48,791 nucleotides of DNA from an uncultured bacterium (GCA_902826395.1 CADEER010000023.1:1-48791), one strand, 5' to 3'; counted from the stretch's first letter, positions 15,870 to 25,813 are shown. Translations and numbers: made by a program. The notes: a model not told the origin generated them from the letters alone.

Positions 15870-17717
15870 ATGATGGACGGAAACCGGTATTTCCGGCGCT
15901 GCCTGCTCGCGCTGCTCGCATTCACCTTGCTGATGCCGCTGCCGCGAGCGGTCGCACAACCCACGCTGGCAGACGTATTTCAGCGCGACACGCCGCCCGA
16001 CGCGACTGCGGGCGCGGCGGAGCAGCAGAGCGGCGATGCGGCCGAGCCGGATCAAGCAGCGGTCCCACAAGACGAGCTCGGCCGGGATACGCCGCGGGGC
16101 AGTGTCGAGGGATTTCTCGCCGCCGCTAGCGAGGGTGACTACGAGAAGGCAGCACAGTATCTGGGGGTGCGCGGGTTGCCGAATGCCGGCATGAGCTCGA
16201 CCGATCTCGCGCATGCGCTCAAGGCGGTTCTCGACCGCACTTTGTGGATCGATACCGGCGCTCTCAGCGATGATCCGGGCGGTCGCAGCGAGGACGGTTT
16301 GCCCGCCGACCGGGAGCTCGTCGGCCAGATCCCGATCGAGGGCGAGGACGGCGTCGCCACTGTCGACGTGCTGCTTCAGCGGGCTCTCGAGGGTGGAGTG
16401 CCGATCTGGAAGTTTGCCGGCGCCACGCTCGCCCGTGTCCCATACCTATACGACCGCTTTGGATACGGGATTCTCGAAGCCTACCTGCCGGCGATTCTGT
16501 TCGAGATGCAGATCGCCGGCATACCGCTCGTCGAATGGCTCGGGGTCGTCCTCGTTGCACTGGCCGCGATCGTCCTCGCGTACCTGATCACGGGCGTGGT
16601 CGTCTGGCTTTTGCGGCGCCACGATTCGGAGCTGTTCCAGCAGCTCGGTCGATTCGCGGCGGGTCCGCTTCGTCTGGCGGTCGGCGTCCTGATCTTCGCG
16701 GCCGGCGAGAAGCTTCTCAGCCTGACGATCCTCGCGCGCACGGTGCTGAGCGCGGTCGAGACGATGCTGCTGATCGTAGCGATGGCCTGGACGGCGCTGC
16801 GTCTGGTCGATGTGCTGGGGGCGATGTTGACGCGGCGGTTGGTGGCGCGCGGCCAAGGAAGTGTCGTTGCGATCGTTCCGCCGGCGCGGAAAGTCGTCAA
16901 AGTGCTGGTCGTCGCCTTCGCATTGGTCGCTATGCTCGCCAGCTTCGGTTTCAACGTCACCGCGTTGATTGCCGGTCTCGGCGTCGGTGGTATCGCCTTC
17001 GCCCTGGCCGCTCAGAAGACGATCGAGAACATGTTCGGCGGCGTCACGCTGTTCGCCAACCAGCCGGTGCGGGTCGGCGATTTCTGCCGCTTCGGCGACA
17101 AGGTCGGCACGGTGGAGGATGTCGGCCTCTACTCGACGCGGGTCCGCACGCTCGATCGGACCGTGATCACCGTGCCCAACGCCGATTTCGCTGGGCTGCA
17201 ACTCGAGAACATCTCGCGGCGCGACAAGATCTGGTACCACCCGACGATTGGGCTGCGTTACGAGACATCTCCAGACCAGATCCGCTACATCCTCGTAGCG
17301 GTACGCGAGATGCTCTATGCGCACCCCAAGGTCGATCCCGACGCGGCGCGCATTCGCTTCGTGGGCTTCGGCGCTTCGTCGCTCGACCTCGAGGTGTTCG
17401 CCTACGTGCAGGTGACCGACTTCGGCGAGTTTCTCGAGGTCGCCGAGGATCTCAACTTGCGCATCATGGATATCGTCGCCGAGGCGGGGTCGGGCTTCGC
17501 CTTTCCGTCGCAGACCATGTACGTCGAGCAGAGCGAGGGCGTCGACCGCGCTGCCGCGGAACGCGCCGAACAAAAAGTCTCCGAATGGCGCCAGCGCAAG
17601 GAGCTGTACCTGCCGCGGTTCCCCAGCGACAAGATTCGTGAGTTGCGTGGTCGTCTGAGCTATCCGCCGGAAGGCTCGCCCGTCACCACCGCGGGTGAAA
17701 ACGGGCGCGGTGTGTAG
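15870..17717 (+). CDS. MscS-family mechanosensitive ion channel with large periplasmic domain
   Basis: 615 residues. A signal peptide (NRYFRRCLLALLAFTLLMPLPRAVAQ) precedes about 180 periplasmic residues, including RGSVEGFLAAASEGDYEKAAQYL. Several membrane helices follow, then the pore helix region FNVTALIAGLGVGGIAFALAAQKTIENMFGGVTLFANQPVRVGDFCRFG, the MscS signature. The cytosolic beta and alpha/beta domain (GTVEDVGLYSTRVRTLDRTVITVPNADF) and a C-terminal charged tail complete it. It should open under membrane tension to release solutes in hypo-osmotic shock; the N-terminal extension resembles larger MscK/YbdG-type relatives. About 240 bases separate it from the previous gene, so it probably has its own promoter. 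Confidence 0.9.
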   Translation: MMDGNRYFRRCLLALLAFTLLMPLPRAVAQPTLADVFQRDTPPDATAGAAEQQSGDAAEPDQAAVPQDELGRDTPRGSVEGFLAAASEGDYEKAAQYLGVRGLPNAGMSSTDLAHALKAVLDRTLWIDTGALSDDPGGRSEDGLPADRELVGQIPIEGEDGVATVDVLLQRALEGGVPIWKFAGATLARVPYLYDRFGYGILEAYLPAILFEMQIAGIPLVEWLGVVLVALAAIVLAYLITGVVVWLLRRHDSELFQQLGRFAAGPLRLAVGVLIFAAGEKLLSLTILARTVLSAVETMLLIVAMAWTALRLVDVLGAMLTRRLVARGQGSVVAIVPPARKVVKVLVVAFALVAMLASFGFNVTALIAGLGVGGIAFALAAQKTIENMFGGVTLFANQPVRVGDFCRFGDKVGTVEDVGLYSTRVRTLDRTVITVPNADFAGLQLENISRRDKIWYHPTIGLRYETSPDQIRYILVAVREMLYAHPKVDPDAARIRFVGFGASSLDLEVFAYVQVTDFGEFLEVAEDLNLRIMDIVAEAGSGFAFPSQTMYVEQSEGVDRAAAERAEQKVSEWRQRKELYLPRFPSDKIRELRGRLSYPPEGSPVTTAGENGRGV

Positions 17718-17914
17718 AGACGTGCCGACCCGCGACTGGTGACGCTTGCATTTTCCCAGGCACTCTCGCAGCTTCCCCGGATGGCCAGCCCGCGCATTCA
17801 CCAGCGCCGCTCGGAACGCGTGATGATTCGCGCGCGATGCACGGTCGGGGCGGCGGCCGCGCAGAAAGACGGTGTCGCGCGCGCGGTCGGCTGGCGGTGA
17901 AGTCGGCGAAATCG

Positions 17915-19411
17915 ATGGCGCCGGACTGGTTGACCAAGAGCACCGGGACTCAGCGTATGGTGCCGGTCGCTCGCCTCACGGCGATCGTGGCGGTGGCCTA
18001 CTTCATCAGTGGATGGCTGGGACTGCAGTTCCCGTATTACGGCTCCTACGTCACCCTGGTTTGGGTACCGACGGCGATTGCGTTGGTCGCGGTCGTGCTC
18101 GCCGGAGCGGTTGCGTTGCCGGGCGCTTTCCTGGGCTCGTTTGCCATCAACGTCGGCATCGAACCCGGGCTGCCGGGCGGAGCGGCGCTATTGGCGTTGA
18201 GCAACACGCTGGCGCCGGGGCTGTCGGGTCTCGCCCTGGTGCACCGGTATGAGTTTCGGCCGCAGCTCGATCGCCTGCGCGATGCTTTTGCCTTCTTGGC
18301 CGTCGGCGTCGTCGTCACCGGGTTGCTTACGGCGACGCTGGGAGCGCTATTGCTGTGCCTGTTCGATCGCGCACCATGGGCCGACTATCCGATCATCTGG
18401 CTGACCTGGTTCGGCGGCGAGGCCGTCGGCTCACTGATCGCGGCGCCGCTCTTGTTGACGTGGCTCTCCGATCCGGATCCGGTGCTCAAGAAGCGCGCCG
18501 GCACCGCCGAGAAGTACGCGATGATGGGCGTGATCGCGATCTTCTGCGTGAGCTTGTTGGCTGTCGGGGAGCGCTTCGTTTCGCTGCCCTACGGTTTCGG
18601 ACTTTTGTTCGTGTGGATCATCTTCCGCACCGGTCTGCGCGAGGCGCTTCTGGCGCTTGCGGTAGGCGCGCTGGTCATCGTCGTCGCGACGGCACTGGGG
18701 GTGGGGCCTTTCGCCGTGCAGGCATCGCGCGATGCGATGTTGTCGCTGTGGCTGATGCTCGCCGCGGCCGGCAGCGGCTGCGTCATCGCCGGCGCCGTCG
18801 TAGCGGAGCGCGACCGGGCGCTGCAGAGCCATCGCCGGCTGCTCGGCGAGCTCGATCACCGGGTCAAGAATGCGCTCGCGACGGTCGTCGCCCTGGCCGA
18901 ACGCGGCCGCGACGGCGCGCACGACATCGACGAGTATCGCAACCGGTTCATCGCCAGGGTGCGGGCGATTGCCCGCACGCACGAGGGGCTGGCTCGCTCG
19001 CACTGGGAGCCGATGCAAGTCAGGGAGGTGGTTGCCATGACGCTGGCGCCGTTCGCGGGCGCCGGCGCGGAGCATCTGCAGACCCGTGGAGACGGTGTCG
19101 CGCTCGCCTCGTCCAATGTGGCGCCGCTGACGATGGTGCTGCACGAGTTGGCGACCAACGCCGCGAAGCACGGGGCGTGGTCGCGCGATGGCGGCAAGGT
19201 GGAAGTGGCCTGGGCGTATGGCGGTGACCGAACGCTGCGGCTCGACTGGCGCGAGAGGGGAGGTCCCGAATTGTCCGCGACGCCGACGCCGGGCTATGGC
19301 CTGCGCTTGATCGAAGGGATCGTCGACCATCAACTCGGCGGCGAGGCGGTGATGACGTTTGAAGAGGGTGGACTGCTGTGCACCCTCCGTTTCCCGACCG
19401 GCCGATCTTGA
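17915..19411 (+). CDS. MASE1 sensor histidine kinase of the HWE/HisKA_2 type (paralogue 2)
   Basis: About 498 residues from ATG 17915, giving an N-terminus of similar length to its paralogue at 9440; the frame stays open from 17837 and ATG 17957 is also possible. The MASE1 region carries PYYGSYVTLVWVPTAIAL, FRPQLDRLRDAFAF and IWLTWFGGEAVGSLIAAPLLLTWL. The kinase core has ELDHRVKNALATVVAL (His315), HWEPMQVREVVAMTLAPFA, VLHELATNAAKHGAWS and GYGLRLIEGIVDHQLGGEAV. Identity to paralogue 1 is high along the whole length, including long shared blocks in the kinase core, so the two arose by duplication. No response regulator is adjacent. Confidence 0.88.
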   Translation: MAPDWLTKSTGTQRMVPVARLTAIVAVAYFISGWLGLQFPYYGSYVTLVWVPTAIALVAVVLAGAVALPGAFLGSFAINVGIEPGLPGGAALLALSNTLAPGLSGLALVHRYEFRPQLDRLRDAFAFLAVGVVVTGLLTATLGALLLCLFDRAPWADYPIIWLTWFGGEAVGSLIAAPLLLTWLSDPDPVLKKRAGTAEKYAMMGVIAIFCVSLLAVGERFVSLPYGFGLLFVWIIFRTGLREALLALAVGALVIVVATALGVGPFAVQASRDAMLSLWLMLAAAGSGCVIAGAVVAERDRALQSHRRLLGELDHRVKNALATVVALAERGRDGAHDIDEYRNRFIARVRAIARTHEGLARSHWEPMQVREVVAMTLAPFAGAGAEHLQTRGDGVALASSNVAPLTMVLHELATNAAKHGAWSRDGGKVEVAWAYGGDRTLRLDWRERGGPELSATPTPGYGLRLIEGIVDHQLGGEAVMTFEEGGLLCTLRFPTGRS

Positions 19412-19418
19412 TCGGCCG
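19399..19418. terminator. Strong hairpin across the kinase stop codon
   Basis: CGGCCGATC-TT-GATCGGCCG is a perfect 9-bp inverted repeat with a two-base loop. It spans the stop codon of the kinase gene and lies in the 27-base gap to the convergent lipoprotein gene. No T-run follows, so it may work as a bidirectional or Rho-assisted stop, or protect the mRNA end. Confidence 0.4.
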
Positions 19419-19438
19419 CGGATGGCCAGCCGCCGCGG

Positions 19439-20452
19439 CTACTCGTAGCTGAACGTGCTGGTGGTGCGGTTCGAGTCGCGGATCTGCAGCGTGCCGTCGG
19501 TGCGCACCATCTCGAGCGAGAAGACGCGCAGAGCCTCGACGCGATGCGGGACCAGAGTGTCGGGCTCGGTGTCGACGATGAGCTGCGCGGTGGCGACGAC
19601 GTTGCGCAGGTCGGGCGTACCTCCCGGCCCCCAATCTTCGATGCCGAGCATCTTGCCGAGGTTGGGCAGCAGCGCCTGGCGCAGCTCGTCCTCGCGCGGC
19701 TCGCGCGTCAGCCGCAGCCGCACACAGTCGCGCGCCTGGCCGCGAAAGCAGGAGTCGATGCGGGCGATCGACACTTGCACCTCGGTCGATACCGGCGACT
19801 CGACCAGCCCCGACATGCCGCTCTCCTCGGTCTTGATCTCCGGGTTGCCGGGTACCAGCGTGCGGTTGAGCCAGGTGCCGATCAGGTTGCTCCACTCGGC
19901 GCCGGCGCGCGCCTTGAGGTAGCCTTCACTGGTGACGGCCTGGGCGACTGCCTGCAACTCCTGGCTCTCCTGCTCGGAATCGGCGGCGCTCATCTTCTGT
20001 TGAAGCGGCAGCAGCAACTCGCCAAGTGTGTCGAGGCCGATCACTTCGGTGAGGCGGCCCTCCGCGTCGACGACGAAGCCGGGTCGGTAGGCGAGCAGTC
20101 GCTCGACGGCGGGATCGTCGTCGCTGGCCTCGGCGCGTTCGATCTGGAAATCGTCGAACGCGACGGACGTTCCCTTTTCACTCTGCGTCGCGGTCATCGT
20201 GTAGGTCGCCACCAGATCCTGGAGGCGCGACATCTGGCCGAGGTTCTGCGATTTGACCGATGTCGTCCGCACGCGTGCGCGCATGCCGTCCGGCCAGGCG
20301 AAGTGCAGCGTGACGGGTTTTGCATCGTCGGCGGCGCGCGCCGCGACCGGCGCCGTCGTGCTCCGCTGCGCCGAGCAGCCGATCGATGCGAAAGCGAGGG
20401 CCAGCGCGGCAGCAAGTGCACGGCCCGCAACGGCGGTAGAGGAGTTCTGCAT
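19439..20452 (-). CDS. Predicted lipoprotein of unknown function
   Basis: 337 residues from ATG 20452. MQNSSTAVAGRALAAALALAFASIGCSAQ is a lipoprotein signal peptide with the lipobox SIGC. The mature protein is mixed alpha/beta with segments such as VTLHFAWPDGMRARVRTT, YTMTATQSEKGTSVAFDDF, LAYRPGFVVDAEGRLTEVIGLD and LQIRDSNRTTSTFSYE. It is reminiscent of outer-membrane-anchored lipoproteins that measure or carry an amphipathic ligand, but I do not recognise the family. It has two Cys (DSCFRGQARDC) that may form a disulfide. It stands alone between the kinase (convergent) and the nei gene, about 155 bases upstream on the same strand. Confidence 0.7.
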   Translation of the reverse strand: MQNSSTAVAGRALAAALALAFASIGCSAQRSTTAPVAARAADDAKPVTLHFAWPDGMRARVRTTSVKSQNLGQMSRLQDLVATYTMTATQSEKGTSVAFDDFQIERAEASDDDPAVERLLAYRPGFVVDAEGRLTEVIGLDTLGELLLPLQQKMSAADSEQESQELQAVAQAVTSEGYLKARAGAEWSNLIGTWLNRTLVPGNPEIKTEESGMSGLVESPVSTEVQVSIARIDSCFRGQARDCVRLRLTREPREDELRQALLPNLGKMLGIEDWGPGGTPDLRNVVATAQLIVDTEPDTLVPHRVEALRVFSLEMVRTDGTLQIRDSNRTTSTFSYE

Positions 20453-20607
20453 GTCGGGTTTTGGGAGCGGAGATCGGTACCGTATCCGGGATGGCGAGCG
20501 AATTCTACGTGAGGTTGTCACCGTCATGCGTCACCTCGAATGCAAACTGAGAATCCCGGGAAACGGCCCCAGGCCAGGACAATGAGGCGCCCGCCGCGGG
20601 CGTCCGC

Positions 20608-21414
20608 TCAGTCCCGCCCTGGCGACGGTTGGCAGTTCGGGCACCAGTAGGTGACCCGCTCGTCGTCGGCGCTGCCGGTCGACGGATCGCCGTCGCGCCG
20701 CCGGATCGGCGTTCCGCAGCGCCGGCAGGGTTGGCCGCGGCGTCCGTACACCCACAGCTCGTGGCCGCGCCGCGGGTCGCCGGTGGTGACGCGGCGTCCG
20801 CTGCCGCGATTCGCCTCCAATAGCCTCTTGGTGAGGTCGACGAGCTTGTCCGGTGCCGCCAAGTCGCCGACTCTCGACCACGGGTCGAGTCCGCGAAGGA
20901 AGCAGAGCTCGCAGCGATAGACGTTGCCCGGCCCGGCCATCACCGACTGGTCGAGCAGCGCCGCCGAGACGCTGCGCTCGGGGTCGGCGGTCAGGCGGCG
21001 CAGCGCTTCGCCGGCGTCCCAATCGTCGCCCAGCGGATCGGGGCCGAGGTGGTCGGTGACGCGCGCCTCGTCCTCGCGCCGCATCAGCTCGACGACGGGC
21101 AAACGCCAGCCGACGGCGACCCAATCGTCGGTCGTCAGGACGACGCGCGCCTGCCACCCCGGGCCGCGCCAGCGCTCGCCGGGGCGATAGAGATGCCACT
21201 CGCCGTCCATCATGAAGTGCGTGTGAAGGGTCCAGCCGCCCGACATGCGGAGGAACAGGTGCTTGCCGCGCGGCACCACCTCTTCGACGGTGTGGCCGCT
21301 GACATCCGAGGTCGCGAAGCGCGGCACGCGGAAGTCGGTCTTGCGCAAAATCTGACCGGCGAGTGCGCGGTCGAGGCGCTGCGCCGCGAGATATACGGTG
21401 TCGCCCTCAGGCAC
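20608..21414 (-). CDS. nei: Fpg/Nei-family DNA glycosylase (endonuclease VIII-like)
   Basis: 268 residues from GTG 21414. Pro2-Glu3 of the VPEGDTVY start are the catalytic nucleophile and acid of the family, so this start is certain in practice even though the frame is open upstream. The H2TH region reads LLDQSVMAGPGNVYRCELCFLRGLDPW, and the C-terminal zinc finger is CRRCG then WCPNC, both Cys pairs intact. The enzyme should excise oxidised pyrimidines and cut the abasic site. The start overlaps the end of lhr by eight bases. The lhr-nei pairing is also known from mycobacteria and suggests that the two act in the same repair pathway. Confidence 0.92.
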   Translation of the reverse strand: MPEGDTVYLAAQRLDRALAGQILRKTDFRVPRFATSDVSGHTVEEVVPRGKHLFLRMSGGWTLHTHFMMDGEWHLYRPGERWRGPGWQARVVLTTDDWVAVGWRLPVVELMRREDEARVTDHLGPDPLGDDWDAGEALRRLTADPERSVSAALLDQSVMAGPGNVYRCELCFLRGLDPWSRVGDLAAPDKLVDLTKRLLEANRGSGRRVTTGDPRRGHELWVYGRRGQPCRRCGTPIRRRDGDPSTGSADDERVTYWCPNCQPSPGRD

Positions 21415-24400
21415 GCAGCTCGAATCCGCGGTGCGTCGAGGTGAATCCGGCGGCCGCCAGTGCATCGGCCAGGGCAGTCTCGCGAACCGCACGCCCGTCG
21501 ACGCGTTGGATCTCGAAGTTGCCGAGCAGGCCGCGCCGCGCCGCGTCGGCGAGCGCGGCGACGGCGGCTTCCAGCTCGCCCGCATCGCTCGAGTAGGAGA
21601 GGGCGGTGCGGCCCCCGCGTTCGGCGTAGAGAACGAGCCGGCCGGCGACCAGCACGACCACCGAACCCGCCTTGCGCCCGGCCCGTTGCGCGCCCTCGGC
21701 GGGGCGATCCGGCCACGGCAGCGCGGCGCCGTACGGATTGGCCGGGTCGACCGCCGACAACACGACGGCGGACGCGTTCGCCGCGTCGGCGAGCGCCCGC
21801 ATGCGGTCGACGGCGCCGGTGAGGGCGAACTGCGACCCGCCGAGACCTTCGACGAAGTAGCCGCGCCGGCAGGCGCCGCGTTCCTCTAGCGCCGCCAGCA
21901 GCGGGTACAGCGCCGCGAATCCGCCGGCGATGCGCTCGGTCGCCATGGCGCCGCGGGTGACGACGCCGTGGCGCCGCAGCATCTGCTCCGCGAGCGCGTG
22001 GCGCCGCCGCGTCGAGCTATCGGCGCGTTGCGGCGACAGGCTCCAGCGGCCGGCGCCCGCGGCAGGACCGGCGCGGTTGAGTCCGCCCGGCCGAGCGCTG
22101 CGCGTCCTGCGCGCGCGCCGGGCGGCGAGGGGCTTGGCGCGCACCATGGCGCGCAGCGGCGCCAGCGTGTCGTTGGTGACGTGGCCGCTCCACACCGTCT
22201 CCCACAGTGCCGACAACAGCTCGCGGTCGGTTGCCTCCGGAGCCGTCGCGGCGAGTTGACGGAAGAACAGCGCGCCGCGCTCGGCGAGCGCGCGCAGCAC
22301 CTGTTGCGCGAGCTCCGAGTGTTCGACGTCGAGAGGGTCGGGCAACAGCAATGCGGCGTTGTCGGCCTGGGCGAGTACCACCCAGCCGTCGTGACTGCCG
22401 AGCGCGCCGGCGCCGGTCCACACCAGATCGCCGGCGGCACCCAACTGATCGAGGTCGGCGGGTGAGTAGCCGGGCACGCGCGGCGCGAGGATCTGGCGGT
22501 CGAGCACCGATGCCGGCAGCGGCGCGCCCTGTAACTGTTCGACGACGCGCCACAGTCCGTCGATGCCGGTCAGCCGCGGCGCTTCCGGATCGAGGCCGTG
22601 CCATGCGACCGCCAATCGCGCCAGCGCCTCGGGCGCGACCGGCTCGACCTCGCGGCGCAGGACCGCCAGCGAGCGCCGCCGCATGCGCCGCAGCACTTCG
22701 GCGTCGACCCATTCGCGGCCGGCGCCGCCCGGGCGGAACTCGCCCTGCACCAGCGCGCCGCGCGCTTCGAGAGCGCGGACCGCGGCGAGGGCGATGGCGG
22801 GCCCGATGCGGAAGTGGGCGGCGACGTCGCGTTCGTCGAACGGCCCGTGGCTGCGCGCGTAGCGCGCGAGCAACACCGAGAGGGGATCGTCGACCGGCTC
22901 GAGGAACACGGCCGGCACGCCGAGCGGCAGCGCCACGCCGAGTGCGTCGCGGTAGAGTGCCGAGTCTTCGATGGCGATCCAGCGGTCCTCGCCGTCGAAG
23001 CGAACGCGCGCCGCGCGCCGGGTCCGCTCGAGCTCGCCGAGCCACGTTTCGGCGTCGACGGCACGGCGTATCCGCCGGCGCACGTCCTCTATGCCGAGCG
23101 CGCCGAGGCTGCGCAGCACGTCGTGCAGATCGTCGGCGTGGCGGGCGCGGCGCTCGTCGGTCAGCCGCTGCAGCTCGAGCTCGAGGTCGGCGACGACGCC
23201 GGCGTCGAGCAGCTCGCGCAGCTCCTCGCGGCCCATGATCTCGGCCAGCGCGCCGCGATCGAGCGCCAAAGCCTGGGCGCGGCGTTCGGCGAGCGGCGCG
23301 TCGCCGTCGTACATGAAGGCGCCGACGTAGGCGAGCTGCAGCGACGTAGCAAACGGCGACGGCTGGTCGGTTTCGACTTCGCACACCTGCACCTCGCGCC
23401 GCTCGATGCGGCCGAGCAGCTCGCCGAGCGCCGGCAAGTCGAAGACGTCGCGCAGGCATTCGCGATAGGTCTCGAGCACGATCGGGAACGTGTCGTGTCG
23501 CGCGGCGATCTGCAGCAGCGTCGCCGCCTTCTGCCGTTGCAGCCATAGTGGAGTGCGGGCACCCGGCCGCTGGCGCGGCAGCAACAGGGCGCGCGCCGAG
23601 TTTTCGCGGAAGCGACTGGCGAACAGAGCCGACGTGCCCACTTCGGCGACGACGAGATCCTCGATCTCCGCCGCTTCTGGGAGGAACACGTCGATCGCCA
23701 CCGGCTCGTCGCCGTCGGGAAGCCGCGCGACGATGCCGTCGTCGCTGTAGATCACCTGCGCATCGAAGCCGAGCCGCGCTCGCAGCCGCGCCGCGATCGC
23801 CTGCGCCCACGGCGCGTGGACTCGCGCGCCGAAGAAGGAATGAATGCAGAGGCGCCAGTCGCCGACCGCGTCGCGGAAGCGCTCGAGTACGATGGTGCGA
23901 TCGTCGGGCAGGATGCCTGCGGCGGCGCGCTGGTCGTTGAGATAGGCGTCCAGGTTGCGCGCCGCCAGCTCGTCGCAGCCGGCGCTGCGCAGTCGCGCCA
24001 GTCGCGCCGCGCCGCTCAGTGCATTCGCCTGGCGCACGAAGGCACCGATGGCGGCGCCGAGCTCGAGCGGCCGGCCGGGCGCTTCGCCGTGCCAGAACGG
24101 CATCCGCCCCGGCTGCCCGGGCGCCGGCGACACCATGACCCGGTCGGCTGTGATCTCTTCGATGCGCCAGCTCGAGGCGCCGAGGACGAAGATGTCACCG
24201 GGTCTGCTCTCGTAGACCATCTCTTCGTCGAGCTCGCCGACGCGGGTGCGCCGCTCGCCGACGAGGTAGACGCCGAACAAGCCGCGGTCGGGGATCGTGC
24301 CGCCCGAAGTGACGGCGACATTGTGCGAGCCGGGCCGCGCCGTCAGGCGGCCGGCGACGCGGTCCCAGTTGATGCGCGCGCGCAGGCCGGCGAAGGCATC

Positions 24401-25813
24401 GGACGGATAGCGGCCGGCGAGCATGTCGAGCACGCGCTCGAGAGTGTCGCGGCTCAGCGCCGCGAACGGTGCCGCGCGCCGCACCGTCGCTTCCAGATCG
24501 TCGACCGTCCACTCATCGATCGCCACCATGGCGACGATCTGCTGCGCCAGCACGTCGAGCGGATTGCGCGGGTAGGTAATGGCCTCGATGGCGCCGGCGC
24601 TCATGCGCTCGGCGACGACCGCCGCTTCGAGTAGATCGCCGCGGTATTTGGGAAACACCATACCGCGGCTGACGGCGCCGACGTGATGGCCGGCGCGGCC
24701 GATGCGCTGCAGACCGGAGGCGACCGAATCGGGCGACTCGATCTGCACCACCAGATCGATTGCCCCCATGTCGATGCCGAGCTCGAGCGAGCTGGTCGCC
24801 ACCACCGCCGGCAGGTCACCGGATTTCAGCGCGTCCTCGATCTGCGCGCGTTGCTCGCGGCTCACCGAGCCGTGGTGGGCGCGCGCCACCTCGGCGCCGG
24901 CGAGGTCGTTCAGCCGCGCGCAGAAACGCTCGGCGAGGCGCCGCGAGTTGGCGAAGACGAGCGTGCTGCGATGCTGGCGGATGAGCTCGAGGACGCGCGC
25001 TTCGACGTGCGGCCAGATGCCCGGCGTCTGATCCTCGGCGGCGGCATTTCCGGAGCGCGGCGCCTGATGTTCGTCCTTGAGAGCGGTCAGGTCCTCGACC
25101 GGCACGACGACGGTGATCTCCACGACCTTGTCGGCGCGCGCGTCGACGATCTCCACCGGCCGCGCACCGCCGAGAAAGCGCGCCACCTCGTCCGGCGGCC
25201 GCACCGTCGCCGACAGACCGATGCGCTGCGCCGGCTTCTCCAGCAGTCGGTCGAGACGCTCGAGGCTGAGCGCAAGGTGGCTGCCGCGCTTCGTTGCGGC
25301 GACCGCATGGACCTCGTCGACGATCACCGTGTCGACGGTGCGCAGCGTCTCGCGCGCCTGTGAGGTGAGCAGCAGGTAGAGCGATTCCGGCGTCGTGATC
25401 AGGATGTCGGGCGGCTTTGCGATCATCCGCCGCCGGATGTCGGCGGGTGTGTCGCCCGAGCGGATGCCGACGGCGATCTCGGGCAGCACGATGTCGCGGC
25501 GCGCCGCCGCGCCGCGGATACCGGCGAGCGGCGTGCGCAGATTGCGCTCGACGTCGACCGCCAGAGCCTTGAGCGGCGAGACGTACAGCGTCGAGACGCC
25601 GGCAGGCCGCGCGCCGTCGCGGTGCAGCAGGCGATCGAGCGACCAGAGAAAGGCGGAAAGTGTCTTCCCCGACCCGGTGGGCGCGATCACCAGCGCATTG
25701 CCGCCGCCGGCGACGACCTTCCATGCCCCAGCCTGCGCGGGCGTCGGTGCCGCGAACGTCGATGCGAACCACTCCCGCGTCGCGGAGTGAAAAACATCGA
25801 GCGTGTCGGCCAT
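21407..25813 (-). CDS. lhr: Lhr-type large superfamily 2 DNA helicase
   Basis: 1468 residues, close to the size of full-length bacterial Lhr. Walker A is APTGSGKT (residues 44-51) and the Walker B box DEVH (166-169). ITTPESLYLLL, then GLSATVRPPDEVARFL, ATSSLELGIDMGAIDLVVQIESP and SGLQRIGRAGHHVGAVSRG are the remaining helicase motifs. Next come the Lhr-core winged helix and DUF-type domains (GRPLELG region), and finally a C-terminal extension with winged-helix-like modules such as LAEQMLRRHGVVTRGAMATE. Lhr translocates 3' to 5' on single-stranded DNA and unwinds DNA and RNA:DNA hybrids in the DNA-damage response. It is transcribed with nei and starts about 150 bases from the divergent DUF1254 gene. 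Confidence 0.95.
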   Translation of the reverse strand: MADTLDVFHSATREWFASTFAAPTPAQAGAWKVVAGGGNALVIAPTGSGKTLSAFLWSLDRLLHRDGARPAGVSTLYVSPLKALAVDVERNLRTPLAGIRGAAARRDIVLPEIAVGIRSGDTPADIRRRMIAKPPDILITTPESLYLLLTSQARETLRTVDTVIVDEVHAVAATKRGSHLALSLERLDRLLEKPAQRIGLSATVRPPDEVARFLGGARPVEIVDARADKVVEITVVVPVEDLTALKDEHQAPRSGNAAAEDQTPGIWPHVEARVLELIRQHRSTLVFANSRRLAERFCARLNDLAGAEVARAHHGSVSREQRAQIEDALKSGDLPAVVATSSLELGIDMGAIDLVVQIESPDSVASGLQRIGRAGHHVGAVSRGMVFPKYRGDLLEAAVVAERMSAGAIEAITYPRNPLDVLAQQIVAMVAIDEWTVDDLEATVRRAAPFAALSRDTLERVLDMLAGRYPSDAFAGLRARINWDRVAGRLTARPGSHNVAVTSGGTIPDRGLFGVYLVGERRTRVGELDEEMVYESRPGDIFVLGASSWRIEEITADRVMVSPAPGQPGRMPFWHGEAPGRPLELGAAIGAFVRQANALSGAARLARLRSAGCDELAARNLDAYLNDQRAAAGILPDDRTIVLERFRDAVGDWRLCIHSFFGARVHAPWAQAIAARLRARLGFDAQVIYSDDGIVARLPDGDEPVAIDVFLPEAAEIEDLVVAEVGTSALFASRFRENSARALLLPRQRPGARTPLWLQRQKAATLLQIAARHDTFPIVLETYRECLRDVFDLPALGELLGRIERREVQVCEVETDQPSPFATSLQLAYVGAFMYDGDAPLAERRAQALALDRGALAEIMGREELRELLDAGVVADLELELQRLTDERRARHADDLHDVLRSLGALGIEDVRRRIRRAVDAETWLGELERTRRAARVRFDGEDRWIAIEDSALYRDALGVALPLGVPAVFLEPVDDPLSVLLARYARSHGPFDERDVAAHFRIGPAIALAAVRALEARGALVQGEFRPGGAGREWVDAEVLRRMRRRSLAVLRREVEPVAPEALARLAVAWHGLDPEAPRLTGIDGLWRVVEQLQGAPLPASVLDRQILAPRVPGYSPADLDQLGAAGDLVWTGAGALGSHDGWVVLAQADNAALLLPDPLDVEHSELAQQVLRALAERGALFFRQLAATAPEATDRELLSALWETVWSGHVTNDTLAPLRAMVRAKPLAARRARRTRSARPGGLNRAGPAAGAGRWSLSPQRADSSTRRRHALAEQMLRRHGVVTRGAMATERIAGGFAALYPLLAALEERGACRRGYFVEGLGGSQFALTGAVDRMRALADAANASAVVLSAVDPANPYGAALPWPDRPAEGAQRAGRKAGSVVVLVAGRLVLYAERGGRTALSYSSDAGELEAAVAALADAARRGLLGNFEIQRVDGRAVRETALADALAAAGFTSTHRGFELRA

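Noticed and set aside
21407-25813. Several plus-strand frames of up to 340 codons inside lhr
   Set aside because: All are Arg-rich shadows without domains; lhr has complete helicase motifs.
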